Assembly (NCBI GenBank): GCA_019414025.1
Contig: DXMU01000029.1
Location: 1-60,837, forward strand
Direction: 5' to 3'
Length of the DNA stretch: 60,837 nucleotides
Source of the DNA: Collinsella sp.
GTDB lineage: Bacteria; Actinomycetota; Coriobacteriia; Coriobacteriales; Coriobacteriaceae
Part shown: piece after piece, positions 32,923 to 41,934 of the stretch
How positions within the stretch are numbered: position 1 is the stretch's first letter
How the letters are laid out: every line of letters starts with the position of its first letter
Translations under genes and position numbers: made by a program
Notes under the pieces: generated by a model
Told to the model about the DNA's origin: nothing
Database searches by the model: none
The model's input: the letters and a program-made list of their open reading frames with translations, nothing else

Positions 32923-34233
32923 TTACTCGTCCAGCGCGGCGAAGGCCTGCTTCAGATCCCAAATGATATCCTCGGCGTTCTCGGTGCCGATGGAAAGTCG
33001 AATCGTGGAGGGCGTAATGTTCTGCTCGGCGAGCTCCTCGGCAGAGAGCTGGGAGTGCGTGGTAGTAGCCGGGTGCACGACGAGCGACTTGACGTCGGCC
33101 ACGTTGGCGAGCAGCGAGAACACCTGCAGATGATCGATGAACTTCCAGGCGGCCTCCTGGCCACCCTTAATCTCAAAGGTAAAGATCGAGGCACCGCCGT
33201 TGGGGAAGTACTTCTGATAGAGCTCGTGATCGGGGTGCTCAGGCAGGCTCGGGTGATTCACCTTGGCAACATGGCTGTCACCAGCCAGGAACTCAACGAC
33301 CTTCTTGGTGTTCTCAACATGACGGTCAACGCGCAGCGACAGAGTCTCGGTGCCCTGGAGCAGGACCCAGGCGTTGAACGGGCTGATGCAGGCGCCCTCG
33401 TCACGCAGCAGGATAGCGCGGACATAGGTTGCGAAGGCGGCGGGACCGGCAGCCTCGGCAAACGAAACGCCGTGGTAGGAGGGGTTGGGCTCGGCGATCT
33501 GGGCGTACTTTCCGCTCGCCTTCCAATCGAAGTTACCGCCGTCGACGATCACACCGCCCAGCGAGGTGCCGTGGCCGCCGATGAACTTGGTTGCGGAGTG
33601 GACGACGATGTTGGCACCATGCTCCAGCGGACGGAACAGATACGGGGTGCCGAAGGTGTTGTCGACGACAACCGGCAGACCGTGCTTCTTGGCGATCTCG
33701 GAGATGGCGTCGATGTTGGGGATGTCGGAGTTGGGGTTGCCGAGCGTCTCGAGATAGATGACCGTGGTGTTGTCCTTGATGGCCCCCTCGACCTCTTCCA
33801 GGTTATGGGCATCGACGAAGGTGGTCTCGACGCCAAACTGGGAGAGCGTATGCTCCAGCAAGTTGTAGGAGCCACCGTAGATAGTCTTCTGGGCAACCAC
33901 ATGGTCACCGGCCTGGGCAAGGGCCTGCAGGGTATAGGTGATGGCAGCAGCACCGGAGGCGACGGCTAGACCTGCCACGCCACCCTCGAGCGCGGCGATA
34001 CGATCCTCGAAGACGCCCTGGGTGGAGTTGGTCAGACGGCCGTAGATGTTTCCGGCGTCGGCAAGACCAAAGCGGTCGGCGGCGTGCTGGGAGTTGCGGA
34101 ACACATAGCTCGTGGTCTGGTAGATAGGCACGGCACGGGAGTCGGATGCAGGATCGGCACTCTCCTGGCCAACGTGCAGCTGCAGGGTATCGAAACCAAA
34201 GGTGTGCTCGGGGTTGTTGATGAACTGGCTCAT
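32923..34233 (-). CDS. metY: O-acetylhomoserine aminocarboxypropyltransferase (sulfhydrylase)
   Basis: 436 residues, the length of MetY and longer than MetB/MetC (~390). The PLP lysine is in HSATKFIGGHGTS. Other Cys/Met-metabolism motifs are YGRLTNSTQGVFEDRIAALE, VASGAAAITYTLQALA and VVVDNTFGTP. It makes homocysteine from O-acetylhomoserine and sulfide, or cysteine from O-acetylserine in some members. AAGGAG precedes ATG 34233. Its leader carries a 17-codon ORF and it diverges from a LysR regulator. Confidence 0.93.
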   Translation of the reverse strand: MSQFINNPEHTFGFDTLQLHVGQESADPASDSRAVPIYQTTSYVFRNSQHAADRFGLADAGNIYGRLTNSTQGVFEDRIAALEGGVAGLAVASGAAAITYTLQALAQAGDHVVAQKTIYGGSYNLLEHTLSQFGVETTFVDAHNLEEVEGAIKDNTTVIYLETLGNPNSDIPNIDAISEIAKKHGLPVVVDNTFGTPYLFRPLEHGANIVVHSATKFIGGHGTSLGGVIVDGGNFDWKASGKYAQIAEPNPSYHGVSFAEAAGPAAFATYVRAILLRDEGACISPFNAWVLLQGTETLSLRVDRHVENTKKVVEFLAGDSHVAKVNHPSLPEHPDHELYQKYFPNGGASIFTFEIKGGQEAAWKFIDHLQVFSLLANVADVKSLVVHPATTTHSQLSAEELAEQNITPSTIRLSIGTENAEDIIWDLKQAFAALDE

Positions 34234-34294
34234 GATGATCTCCTTGATCGAACAAAAGTAAATAAAAAGAGAGAAGTAAGTCGCTGTCTCCTGA

Positions 34295-34348
34295 TCACGC
34301 CGACGGGCGCAAACAGGAGCCCGGCATTCGTCTTGGTAAGCAATTCAT
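34295..34348 (-). CDS. leader peptide upstream of metY
   Basis: 17 codons, MNCLPRRMPGSCLRPSA, with AAAGGAGG seven bases before the ATG. It lies within the metY leader between the promoter (34417-34445) and the gene. A hairpin CTCCTG/CAGGAG spans its end. Two Cys codons and strong translation signals suggest control by translation of the leader, as in cysteine-responsive attenuation. This is inferred and the conservation is untested. Confidence 0.5.
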   Translation of the reverse strand: MNCLPRRMPGSCLRPSA

Positions 34349-34416
34349 ATGCAGGCCTCCTTTCGCATCCCGGTTCCGTGGTTGGCTTAATTACCTACCG
34401 CATTTGTGTGTTTTGA

Positions 34417-34445
34417 ATAGTACGAGCATTGTTTCCGTCGGTCAA
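34417..34445 (-). promoter_or_regulatory. metY promoter TTGACC-17-TACTAT
   Basis: Minus strand: -35 at 34440-34445, -10 at 34417-34422, 17-base spacer. The leader would be about 175 nt. Confidence 0.7.
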
Positions 34446-34465
34446 TCACTTAAAAGCGCTAACTT

Positions 34466-34486
34466 GTTATCTGTTTTATAGATAAC
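34466..34486. promoter_or_regulatory. likely LysR operator
   Basis: GTTATCT-N7-AGATAAC, a perfect 7-bp dyad of LysR type, lies between the divergent promoters and about 20 bases upstream of the metY -35 box. Confidence 0.6.
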
Positions 34487-34506
34487 TATCGAAAGGACGG
34501 GCGCCG

Positions 34507-35409
34507 ATGACCCTCCAGCAGCTTCGCTTTTTGATCGCCGTGGCAGAGTCCGGTTCGATCAACGCCGCAGCTCAGCGCCTCTATACCGCACAGTCCAATA
34601 TCTCCAACGCCGTCAAAAGCCTGGAACAGGAGCTCCACCTGGAGATCTTTACGCGCTCCAGCCGCGGCGTCACGCTCACCAACGACGGCACCGAGCTTTT
34701 GGGCTATGCGCGCCAGGTCGTAGAGCAGGCCGACATGCTCGAGGCGCGCTACGAGGACGGCGGCACCCCGCAAGCCCGCCTCGCCATCTCCGCCCAGCAC
34801 TACGCCTTTTCGGTCGAGGCCTTTGTCAACGTGGTCGAGCGCTGCCGCGACAGCAAGTTCGAGTTCATCATGCGCGAGACCACCACATCGCAGATCATCG
34901 ATGACGTCCGCGCGTTTCGCAGCGACATCGGCATCCTCTATCTGGACGACTTTAACGTCCGCGTTCTGCAGAAGGCTTTTGCCGATGCGCGCGCGAGCTT
35001 CCATCCCCTATTCGACGCGACGGTCCACGTCTTCGTTAGCGAGCGCCACCCGCTTGCCCGCCGCCCGCAGCTGTCCCTTGCCGACCTCACACCATATACG
35101 CGCTACAGCTTTGAGCAAGGCACCTCGAACTCCTTCTATTACGCCGAGGAACCTTTTAGCTATATCCCTTGCGACCGCAACATACGAATCTCGGACCGCG
35201 GAACACTTACCAACTTACTTATCACGTCGAACGGCTACACCCTGTCGACCGGTGTCCTCTCCAATGAAATGCAATGGGGTATGGCATCGATCCCGTTAGC
35301 AGACGCCCCAACGATGCACGTAGGCTATATCATGCACGACGAGCGCAAGCCCTCTCCCCTCTTGCAGCAATACCTCGACGAGCTCAACCGCATCATCCAT
35401 GCCAACTAA
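34507..35409 (+). CDS. LysR-family regulator
   Basis: 300 residues. The N-terminal helix-turn-helix is LQQLRFLIAVAESGSINAAA, QRLYTAQSNISNAVKSLEQE; the C-terminal half is the two-lobed effector domain (ISAQHYAFSVEAFV, GILYLDDFN). Family members bind T-N11-A dyads and usually activate a divergent gene on binding a small effector. Here the divergent gene is metY, so the effector is probably O-acetylhomoserine, O-acetylserine or a related sulfur metabolite (inference). Confidence 0.9.
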   Translation: MTLQQLRFLIAVAESGSINAAAQRLYTAQSNISNAVKSLEQELHLEIFTRSSRGVTLTNDGTELLGYARQVVEQADMLEARYEDGGTPQARLAISAQHYAFSVEAFVNVVERCRDSKFEFIMRETTTSQIIDDVRAFRSDIGILYLDDFNVRVLQKAFADARASFHPLFDATVHVFVSERHPLARRPQLSLADLTPYTRYSFEQGTSNSFYYAEEPFSYIPCDRNIRISDRGTLTNLLITSNGYTLSTGVLSNEMQWGMASIPLADAPTMHVGYIMHDERKPSPLLQQYLDELNRIIHAN

Positions 35410-35508
35410 CTGTCGGAAGACGGGGTAGAAATCGTAGATTGCTAGCCCCCGGCGGGCATGGCGCTACAATGGTCACTCACACGAAACGTACCCAACGAAA
35501 GGAAGCCC

Positions 35509-35994
35509 GTGAAGGTCATCATCTATACCGACGGCTCGGCCCGATCAAATCCGGGACGCGGCGGCTACGGCGCCGTACTCAAATACACCAACCCCGCCGG
35601 CAAGACCTTCACCTCCGAGCTTTCACGCGGCTACGCCAAGACCACCAACAACCGCATGGAACTCATGGCGGTCATCGTGGCGCTCGAGGCGCTCAACCGC
35701 CCCTGCGAGGTCGAGGTCCATTCCGATTCGCAGTACGTCGTCAACGCTTTCAATAAACACTGGATCGACGGCTGGAAAAAGCGCGGGTGGAAAACTGCCA
35801 ACAAGCAGCCCGTTAAGAACCGTGACCTGTGGGAGCGCCTGCTTGCCGCAAAGAGCAAGCATAAGGTGGAGTTCATCTGGGTTAAGGGCCACGCCGGCCA
35901 CGAGCTCAACGAGCGCTGCGATGAGCTCGCCACCACGGCGGCCGACGGCAGCAACCTCGATATCGACACCGGCTTTAACGAGAGCGACCTGTAA
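35509..35994 (+). CDS. rnhA: ribonuclease HI
   Basis: 161 residues from GTG 35509 (AAAGGAAG upstream). The catalytic acids are Asp in YTDGSARSNPG, Glu in NNRMELMAVIVALEAL, Asp in VHSDSQYVVNAF and the last Asp in ERCDELAT. Near the C-terminus WVKGHAGHELNERCD has the active-site His. It cuts RNA in RNA-DNA hybrids. Confidence 0.95.
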   Translation: MKVIIYTDGSARSNPGRGGYGAVLKYTNPAGKTFTSELSRGYAKTTNNRMELMAVIVALEALNRPCEVEVHSDSQYVVNAFNKHWIDGWKKRGWKTANKQPVKNRDLWERLLAAKSKHKVEFIWVKGHAGHELNERCDELATTAADGSNLDIDTGFNESDL

Positions 35995-36067
35995 TAGCGT
36001 TTTCGCGCAGCTTTATATCCCCACGCGCTACACTCATCCTGTAGACCAAACAACGCAAGGGGGACGT

Positions 36068-37174
36068 ATGCTGCGCATCGCGACCATCGGCACATCCATG
36101 ATCACCGACGACTTTATCCAAGTCGTCAACGCCAACGACCAAGCCGCGTTTGTGGGCACGCTCTCGCGCGATGCCGAGCGCGGCGCCGCCTTTACCGCCG
36201 AACACGGCGGCGAGCGTAACTTCACCGCACTTGACGAGCTTGCGTCCGCCGTCGACGTCGACGCCGTCTATATCGGCAGCCCTAACGCACTTCACCACGA
36301 GCAGGCCCTTGCCTGCATCGCCGGTGGCAAGCATGTCATCGTCGAGAAACCCTTCTGCGCCACCGAAGCGCAGGCGCTGGAAGTCTTCCGCGCTGCCGAG
36401 GCAGCAGGTGTCGTGGCCCTCGAGGCCATGCGCCCGCTCCATGACCCCGCTTTCCACGCCGTCGAGGACGCCCTGGGCGAGATTGCGCCCATTCGTCGCG
36501 CCTCACTGCGCTTTGGCAAGTATTCTTCGCGCTACAACGAGGTTCTCGCGGGGCGCGCCACCAATATCTTCGACTGCCACATGGCCTCGGGCTCCCTCAT
36601 GGACATTGGCGTCTACACCGTCGAGCCCATGGTCGAGATTTTCGGCATGCCCTCCGGCCTTACGAGCATGACTACTCTGCTCGACCCCACTACGCAACAG
36701 CTCACGCACGGCCCCATCGACGGCTGCGGTTCCATCCTCGCCAGCTACGGCGGTGGCCGCATCTCCGTCGAGCTCGCGCACTCCAAAATTACGAATGACC
36801 TGCTGCCCTCGCAGATAGAAGGCGAGCGTGGCACTATCCAGATCGACCATCTGTCCACGCCCCGCAACGTCCGCATCGACTATCGCGGCGACGTCGTACG
36901 CGGCTCGGCGACCGAGGCACCGCGCGAACAGGGCGAGAACGGCCGCGTGCTCGACCTGCCCAAATCGAGCAACACTATGGAATACGAACTCACAGACTTT
37001 ATCACCGCCATCGGCGGCATCGATAACGTTAAGGAAGAGATTTGGGAGACCCCGGCAGGACGCCACGAGCTTGGCCACTACCGCGATGTCACGCTCGTCT
37101 CACTGCGTATCATGGATGCCGTGCGCCGGCAGGCCGGCATTACCTTCCCGGCCGACGCAGGCAAGCAGGCATAG
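36068..37174 (+). CDS. Gfo/Idh/MocA-family oxidoreductase
   Basis: 368 residues from ATG 36068 with GGGGGA upstream. The nucleotide-binding start is IATIGTSMITDDFI. The EKPFCATEAQALEV motif and ASGSLMDIGVYTVEPMVEIFG are typical of the family. IGTSMIT replaces the usual GxGxxG, a variant common in the YrbE/VirJ-like members. Substrate unknown. Followed two bases later by the acylphosphatase gene. Confidence 0.87.
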   Translation: MLRIATIGTSMITDDFIQVVNANDQAAFVGTLSRDAERGAAFTAEHGGERNFTALDELASAVDVDAVYIGSPNALHHEQALACIAGGKHVIVEKPFCATEAQALEVFRAAEAAGVVALEAMRPLHDPAFHAVEDALGEIAPIRRASLRFGKYSSRYNEVLAGRATNIFDCHMASGSLMDIGVYTVEPMVEIFGMPSGLTSMTTLLDPTTQQLTHGPIDGCGSILASYGGGRISVELAHSKITNDLLPSQIEGERGTIQIDHLSTPRNVRIDYRGDVVRGSATEAPREQGENGRVLDLPKSSNTMEYELTDFITAIGGIDNVKEEIWETPAGRHELGHYRDVTLVSLRIMDAVRRQAGITFPADAGKQA

Positions 37175-37176
37175 CG

Positions 37177-37587
37177 ATGGGCCTCTTCGATACGTTCTTC
37201 TCCAGCGTCACCGGCGGCAGTCGAGAGCCTCAAAAACCATCAAACGTCGAGCTCGAGCTGCGCCGCAGGCTTACCGTACTCGCAAGCGACGAGGCCACTC
37301 AAGACACTCCCCTGCGCTATTTCCTGCACTGGACGGGGCAAGTCCAAGGCGTTGGTTTTCGCTTTACCAACACCAACCTCGCGCAGGCACGCGCACTCAC
37401 CGGCTGGGTGCGTAACATGGAAGACGGCTCAGTCGAGATGGAGATACAGGGAGCTCCGGCAAACATCCTATCTCATCTCGAGGCGCTTCATGCCTCCTAC
37501 GAGCGCATGGGAACGCGTTTTCGCCTCGTAGACGCCCAGGCCCGAGCCCCACTTGCCAATGAAGACGGTTTCAGTCCTCATTATTAG
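37177..37587 (+). CDS. acylphosphatase
   Basis: 136 residues, longer than the usual ~92 because of a ~45-residue N-terminal extension. The acylphosphatase core has the Arg in GQVQGVGFRFTN and the Asn in GWVRNMEDGSVEMEIQG. It hydrolyses acyl phosphates such as 1,3-bisphosphoglycerate or carbamoyl phosphate. Translationally linked to the upstream oxidoreductase by two bases of spacing. Confidence 0.88.
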   Translation: MGLFDTFFSSVTGGSREPQKPSNVELELRRRLTVLASDEATQDTPLRYFLHWTGQVQGVGFRFTNTNLAQARALTGWVRNMEDGSVEMEIQGAPANILSHLEALHASYERMGTRFRLVDAQARAPLANEDGFSPHY

Positions 37588-37648
37588 TATTGTGTGCTAA
37601 ATACGGTATCATTTACCTACGACCGTTAATAGAAAAGAGGCGAGGCGC

Positions 37649-38029
37649 ATGGCGGTGCAAAGAAGGAATACCAGGCAGCGAAAGCTGGTTCTTGACGCCG
37701 TGCGCCAAAGCTATAACCATCCCACCGCCGACGAAATCTACAACGTCGTGCGCGCGCAGGATGACAAAATCAGCCGCGGTACGGTCTACCGCAATCTCAA
37801 TCTCTTGGCCGACGCAGGCGAAATCCTCTCCATCAAGACGCCGGGCGGCAGCCGCTTCGATCGCACGATCGAGCCGCATGCGCATATCATCTGCACCTCG
37901 TGCAGCCGCGTCATCGACGTACCGCTCCCCTTCGATGCCCAGCTCGACGCCAAGGCGTCCGAGCAAATCGGCTGGCACGTCACGTCGCACTACACCATCT
38001 TCGAGGGTCTCTGCCCCGACTGTAGGTAG
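37649..38029 (+). CDS. Fur-family regulator, PerR-like
   Basis: 126 residues. The N-terminal winged helix has RQRKLVLDAVRQS, HPTADEIYNVVRA and SRGTVYRNLNLLADAG. The metal site has HAHIICTSCSRVIDV and the C-terminal CPDCR, so both CxxC pairs for structural zinc are present. The HxHxxCxxC arrangement is typical of PerR and Fur. Which metal or oxidant it senses cannot be decided. An imperfect GTATT/AATAC dyad precedes the gene. Confidence 0.88.
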   Translation: MAVQRRNTRQRKLVLDAVRQSYNHPTADEIYNVVRAQDDKISRGTVYRNLNLLADAGEILSIKTPGGSRFDRTIEPHAHIICTSCSRVIDVPLPFDAQLDAKASEQIGWHVTSHYTIFEGLCPDCR

Positions 38030-38052
38030 ATTTCTAGGTATGTCGCGAAAAC

Positions 38053-38850
38053 CTACTCGGCGAGCAGACGGCGCAGTTCTTCTTCGACCGTGCGCACGTA
38101 ACGGACGCGGTCGTTGATGTCGCGCATGGTGGGGTTGCAGCTCTCCATCAGATAGGGATGGCCCACGACGTTGAGCATATCGCGATCGTTCTCATTGTCG
38201 CCAAACGCCATCATCTCATCGGGCGAAATACCCAGGGCACGACCGTAATCGGCAAGCGCGGAACCCTTACCCGAATCAAAGCCGATAAAGTCCGTCCATT
38301 CGGTTCCCGACGTCATCACATCAACCCGATCGCTAAAGCGACGCACAAAATACTCCAGCGCCGCCGGCTGCTCTGTCTCAGGCGTTTGAAACGCAATCTT
38401 AATGACATCCTCGTCAATGTCCTCGGGGCGGTCGACCACCGCCACATCGCAGTGGACCTCATAGCGCAAATGGTCGACGAACGCATCGTTGCCGCTCATG
38501 GTGTAGAGGTGTCCCTCACACGAAAGGGTCACGTCGGCATGGGGATACGCAACCACGGCATTCGCGATATCCATAGCAAGGCTACGCTCCATGGAGCGCT
38601 TGACAACGGCACGCCCCTCGCTCATCACCAGGGCTCCGTTCTCGCATACATAGGCGAGCTCATCGGCCACCGGGGTAAACAGATAGCGCAAGCTCGCATA
38701 TTGACGACCGCTCGCCGGCATAAACACGATACCGCGACGATGCAGCTCATCGATAAGCTCAAAGGCCTCGGAACGCGGCTCGCGCTCCCCCGGATGCAGC
38801 AACGTGCCGTCCAAATCGCAGGCAATCAGCTTGATTCCCTCAAGACCCAT
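38053..38850 (-). CDS. Cof-type HAD-IIB phosphatase
   Basis: 265 residues from ATG 38850 (GGGGGAA upstream). Motif I ACDLDGTLLHPGE, motif II MPASGRQ, motif III Lys in DSGKGSAL and motif IV FGDNENDRDML. Broad-specificity sugar-phosphate phosphatase type. Convergent with the Fur-family gene. Confidence 0.87.
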   Translation of the reverse strand: MGLEGIKLIACDLDGTLLHPGEREPRSEAFELIDELHRRGIVFMPASGRQYASLRYLFTPVADELAYVCENGALVMSEGRAVVKRSMERSLAMDIANAVVAYPHADVTLSCEGHLYTMSGNDAFVDHLRYEVHCDVAVVDRPEDIDEDVIKIAFQTPETEQPAALEYFVRRFSDRVDVMTSGTEWTDFIGFDSGKGSALADYGRALGISPDEMMAFGDNENDRDMLNVVGHPYLMESCNPTMRDINDRVRYVRTVEEELRRLLAE

Positions 38851-38932
38851 ATGTTCCCCCAAAGCCTCCTATCAACAGCAAGACGGACCTTGATTGGTCG
38901 CCCCTCAAAGCCCGTCTTGCGCATATGCGTGC

Positions 38933-39511
38933 TTAGCCGCGCGCCTTCTTTACGATCGTAAAGTCTGGAGCCATACTCACAACGGCATCCGCCGCACTCG
39001 ACGCAAAGCGCCGGTCCGAATCGAGTTCACGGGTAACCGTCGAGAGCCGAACGCCCTCGACGCCCCGGAGCATGCGGCCCAAAACAGGCTGCACCGGCGT
39101 ATACATGCGCACGGTATGCTCGTCCGAATCGCCTCGAAAAAGCGGCGCATGCATATTGCCGATCTCCCAGCACGCATGCGCGAGCGCAATCGGGTCCAAG
39201 CGGTCAACTTCGACCAAATAAACCTCGGCGCTGCGCAGGCGCACAACAACCGCCACGGGCACCACGCCCGAACGGTCGACGGCGAGCACGTCGCCGTCGA
39301 CAAAACGACCGCCGTCGGCAGTATCCAGCCGAACATCGACCGTGCGCCCCAGCTCCGTCACGCCCACAAACGCGTATACATCAGCCTGGTCCCAATCGAG
39401 CAGCAGCTCGTCTACTTCAAAGACGCCGCCCAGCTTCCGGCGAAGCAGGAGTTCATAGGACGGATCGTTGAGATTTCCCAAGCATGTCGTCGAAACCAAG
39501 CGCTCAGGCAT
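38933..39511 (-). CDS. UreE-like metallochaperone, no urease nearby
   Basis: 192 residues. The N-terminal domain (LLRRKLGGVFEVDELLLDWDQADVYAF) and TVDVRLDTADGGRFVDGDVL follow UreE. The C-terminal HACWEIGNMHAPLF has the GNxH metal-site motif. UreE delivers nickel to urease, but no ureABC, ureF, ureG or ureD is in the window. It lies 3 bases downstream of a SlyD-like gene, also a nickel-chaperone family. A role in nickel supply to another enzyme is possible. Confidence 0.75.
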   Translation of the reverse strand: MPERLVSTTCLGNLNDPSYELLLRRKLGGVFEVDELLLDWDQADVYAFVGVTELGRTVDVRLDTADGGRFVDGDVLAVDRSGVVPVAVVVRLRSAEVYLVEVDRLDPIALAHACWEIGNMHAPLFRGDSDEHTVRMYTPVQPVLGRMLRGVEGVRLSTVTRELDSDRRFASSAADAVVSMAPDFTIVKKARG

Positions 39512-39514
39512 GCT

Positions 39515-39943
39515 CTAACCCTCGACCTCGACGAGCTCGATATCAAAGTTGAGGTCCTTGCCGGCCAGCTCGTGGTTGGCGTCGAGCGTCACGGCCTCGG
39601 GCGTCACGTCAATGACGACGGCGGGGACAGGCATGCCGCTCGGCGTGGACAGGAAGAGCTTCATGCCCTTCTCGATCTGCTCGATGTTGGGAACCTGCTC
39701 GGCCGGGAAGGTCAGAACCATCTCGGGGTTGTGCTCGCCGTAGGCATCGGCAGCAGGAATGTGCACGGTCTTCTTCTCGCCCACCTGCATGTCGACCACG
39801 GCGGCGTCGAAGCCCTTGATCATCTGACCGGCGCCGCAGGTGAACTCCAGCGGCTCGCCGCGATCGTAGGAGCTATCGAACTGCGTGCCGTCATCGAGCG
39901 TGCCGCGATAATGGGTCTTGACCTTCTTGCCCTGGTTGGACAT
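39515..39943 (-). CDS. SlyD-like FKBP peptidyl-prolyl isomerase
   Basis: 142 residues from ATG 39943 (GGAGG upstream). The FKBP core is KVKTHYRGTLDDGTQFDSS, then GEPLEFTCGAGQMIKGFDAAV with an inserted flap (AYGEHNPEMVLTF). The histidine-rich nickel-binding tail of E. coli SlyD is missing; the protein ends ELVEVEG. It acts as a folding helper. Its transcription unit continues into the UreE-like gene. Confidence 0.87.
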   Translation of the reverse strand: MSNQGKKVKTHYRGTLDDGTQFDSSYDRGEPLEFTCGAGQMIKGFDAAVVDMQVGEKKTVHIPAADAYGEHNPEMVLTFPAEQVPNIEQIEKGMKLFLSTPSGMPVPAVVIDVTPEAVTLDANHELAGKDLNFDIELVEVEG

Positions 39944-40063
39944 GGTAACCTCCGTGATAAGGGCGGCGCACAACGCGGGCCGCCGTGAACATATGGCGCT
40001 AACTATACCCTAGTCATACAATTCAATGACAGTTTGCAAAGAAACGCTGCAACCGGAGGAACC

Positions 40064-41077
40064 ATGGCATATCCCGTATTTGACCTGCACTGCGACACCG
40101 CCGACCGCATCGGCTGGGCCACACTCGATCTCGACCTGCGCTTTACCGCCGGCACCGACGGTTATTTCCCCGGCGACGAAACGCATCCGCAAGATTTCGA
40201 CCTCATCGAGGGCAACGCCTGCGCCATCTCGCTCGCAAAGATCGGCAACACGCCGTGGGCACAGTGCTTCGCCACGTTTGTCCCCGACGAGATTCCCACC
40301 GCCCACGCCGCGCGCTTCCAGGCGCAGATCATGGCGCATATGAGCGGCCAGGCAATGCTCAACCACGACCGCATGGTCAACGTACGCAGCGCCGCAGACA
40401 TTCGCCCCGCGCTCAAGGACGGCAAGGTCGCTTGCATCCACACCATCGAAAACGCCACGTTCTTTGCCGAGGACCCCGCGCTGATCGAGGTGCTCAAGAG
40501 CTTGGGCGTGCTTATGTCGTCACTCAGCTGGAACGCGCAGGGACCGCTTGCGAGCGGCCACGACACCCACGCCGGCCTCACCGCCGCCGGCATCGAGGCG
40601 CTTACGCAGATGGAGCACGCCGGCATGGTACTCGACGTCTCCCACCTCAACGATGAGTGCTTTGACGAGGTTGTCGCCCACGCCACGCGCCCCTTCGTCG
40701 CCAGCCACTCCAACTCCCGTGCGGTTTGTGGCGTCAAGCGCAATCTCACCGACGACCAGTTCCGCACTATTCGCGACATGGGCGGTATCGTCGGCCTCAA
40801 CTACTGCAGCGAGTTCCTTTCCAACGACGCAACCGACAAGACCGCCGCAGACGTCACCTTCGACCAGCTGGCGGCACATATCGAGCACTGGCTCGACCTG
40901 GGCGGCGAGGACGTCATCGCACTCGGCGGCGACTGGGACGGCGCCACGGTGCCCGCTTTCCTCTCCGATGCCAGCAAGATGCCCGAGTTCCAGAACATGC
41001 TCTCCAAGCATTTTGGCAAGACCGTGATGCAGAAGCTCTGCAGCGACAACGCGCTTGCCTTCTTTGAGCGTTATTAA
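40064..41077 (+). CDS. membrane dipeptidase (M19) family protein
   Basis: 337 residues from ATG 40064 (GGAGGAACC upstream). Metal-site motifs: FDLHCDT at the start, HTIENA, LDVSHLNDECF, FVASHSNSRAVCG and IALGGDWDGA near the end. These zinc enzymes cleave dipeptides, including some with D-residues. Cytoplasmic, without a signal peptide. Confidence 0.9.
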   Translation: MAYPVFDLHCDTADRIGWATLDLDLRFTAGTDGYFPGDETHPQDFDLIEGNACAISLAKIGNTPWAQCFATFVPDEIPTAHAARFQAQIMAHMSGQAMLNHDRMVNVRSAADIRPALKDGKVACIHTIENATFFAEDPALIEVLKSLGVLMSSLSWNAQGPLASGHDTHAGLTAAGIEALTQMEHAGMVLDVSHLNDECFDEVVAHATRPFVASHSNSRAVCGVKRNLTDDQFRTIRDMGGIVGLNYCSEFLSNDATDKTAADVTFDQLAAHIEHWLDLGGEDVIALGGDWDGATVPAFLSDASKMPEFQNMLSKHFGKTVMQKLCSDNALAFFERY

Positions 41078-41151
41078 TTTCACACCCCTTGAGCGGGCCG
41101 GCATGCCGAACGGTCGACATGCCGGCTCGTCCCCAATCTGAAGGACCGCTT

Positions 41152-41928
41152 TTGACGCAGCAGTTTACGATTTCCGTATCCCGACCGGATGGGACGCCCA
41201 TCCCCGTCGTCGTTACCAAAAAGCGCGTCAAGAACTTCAACCTACGCGTCACATCGAGCGGCGAGGTCCACGCCAGCGCACCGCTCGGCGCCAGCCGCGA
41301 GCGTATCGAAGCGTTTGTGAAGCGCAACAGCGCCTGGATTATCAGCCGACTTGCCCAGCGCGAGCAACGTCAGACGACGGCACAGGAGTCGCTCAGTCCC
41401 CGCTCGATCATTGCACTTTGGGGCAAGCCCATCACGGTACAGGATGCACTCGATCACAACTTTGCATCACCCACACCGCAGCCCAAGCAAGCCACCTTCG
41501 CAAGTTTTATGGGTACCGACGAGCCAGACGAACGTCCGCAGGCCAAGTGGAACGCGACCCTCGACGGCTTAACGCCCAGTGAGATCCAAGCCCATATTGA
41601 CCAGCTCTATACGTCCGAGGTCACATCGGCGCTGCGCGATATGGTGCACGCATACGAAATCGCAATGGGTGTCGCCGTTTCCCGCGTTTCCGTGCGCAGC
41701 ATGAAAACGCGCTGGGGATCATGCACGCCCAAAACCGGCGCCATTCGCATCGCACGAGAACTTGCCGCCTACCCCGTCGAGTGCCTTGACATGGTTGTCG
41801 CCCACGAGCTCGTCCACCTGCTCGAGCCAAGCCACAATCATCGGTTTCACGCGCTGCTCGACACGTACTGCCCCAACAACAGGGCTCTGTCGCAGCGGCT
41901 CAAAAAACCGCCCGCCAACGAGCTCTAG
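41152..41928 (+). CDS. YgjP/SprT-type metallopeptidase (DUF45)
   Basis: 258 residues from TTG 41152, which has AAGGA upstream; an in-frame ATG at 41119 has no site. The zinc motif is VVAHELVHLLEPSHNHRFH, and KTRWGSCTPKTGAIRIARELA is the DUF45 signature. The YgjP group may act on nucleic-acid-related substrates, but the true function is unknown. It ends 6 bases before the convergent folB stop. Confidence 0.88.
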   Translation: MTQQFTISVSRPDGTPIPVVVTKKRVKNFNLRVTSSGEVHASAPLGASRERIEAFVKRNSAWIISRLAQREQRQTTAQESLSPRSIIALWGKPITVQDALDHNFASPTPQPKQATFASFMGTDEPDERPQAKWNATLDGLTPSEIQAHIDQLYTSEVTSALRDMVHAYEIAMGVAVSRVSVRSMKTRWGSCTPKTGAIRIARELAAYPVECLDMVVAHELVHLLEPSHNHRFHALLDTYCPNNRALSQRLKKPPANEL

Positions 41929-41934
41929 AGTCGG

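Noticed and set aside
34233..34445. SAM-I or T-box riboswitch before metY
   Set aside because: The leader lacks the conserved SAM-I core and the T-box sequence; the short ORF is the only strong feature.
38933..39943. Urease accessory cluster
   Set aside because: No ureABC, ureD, ureF or ureG in the window.
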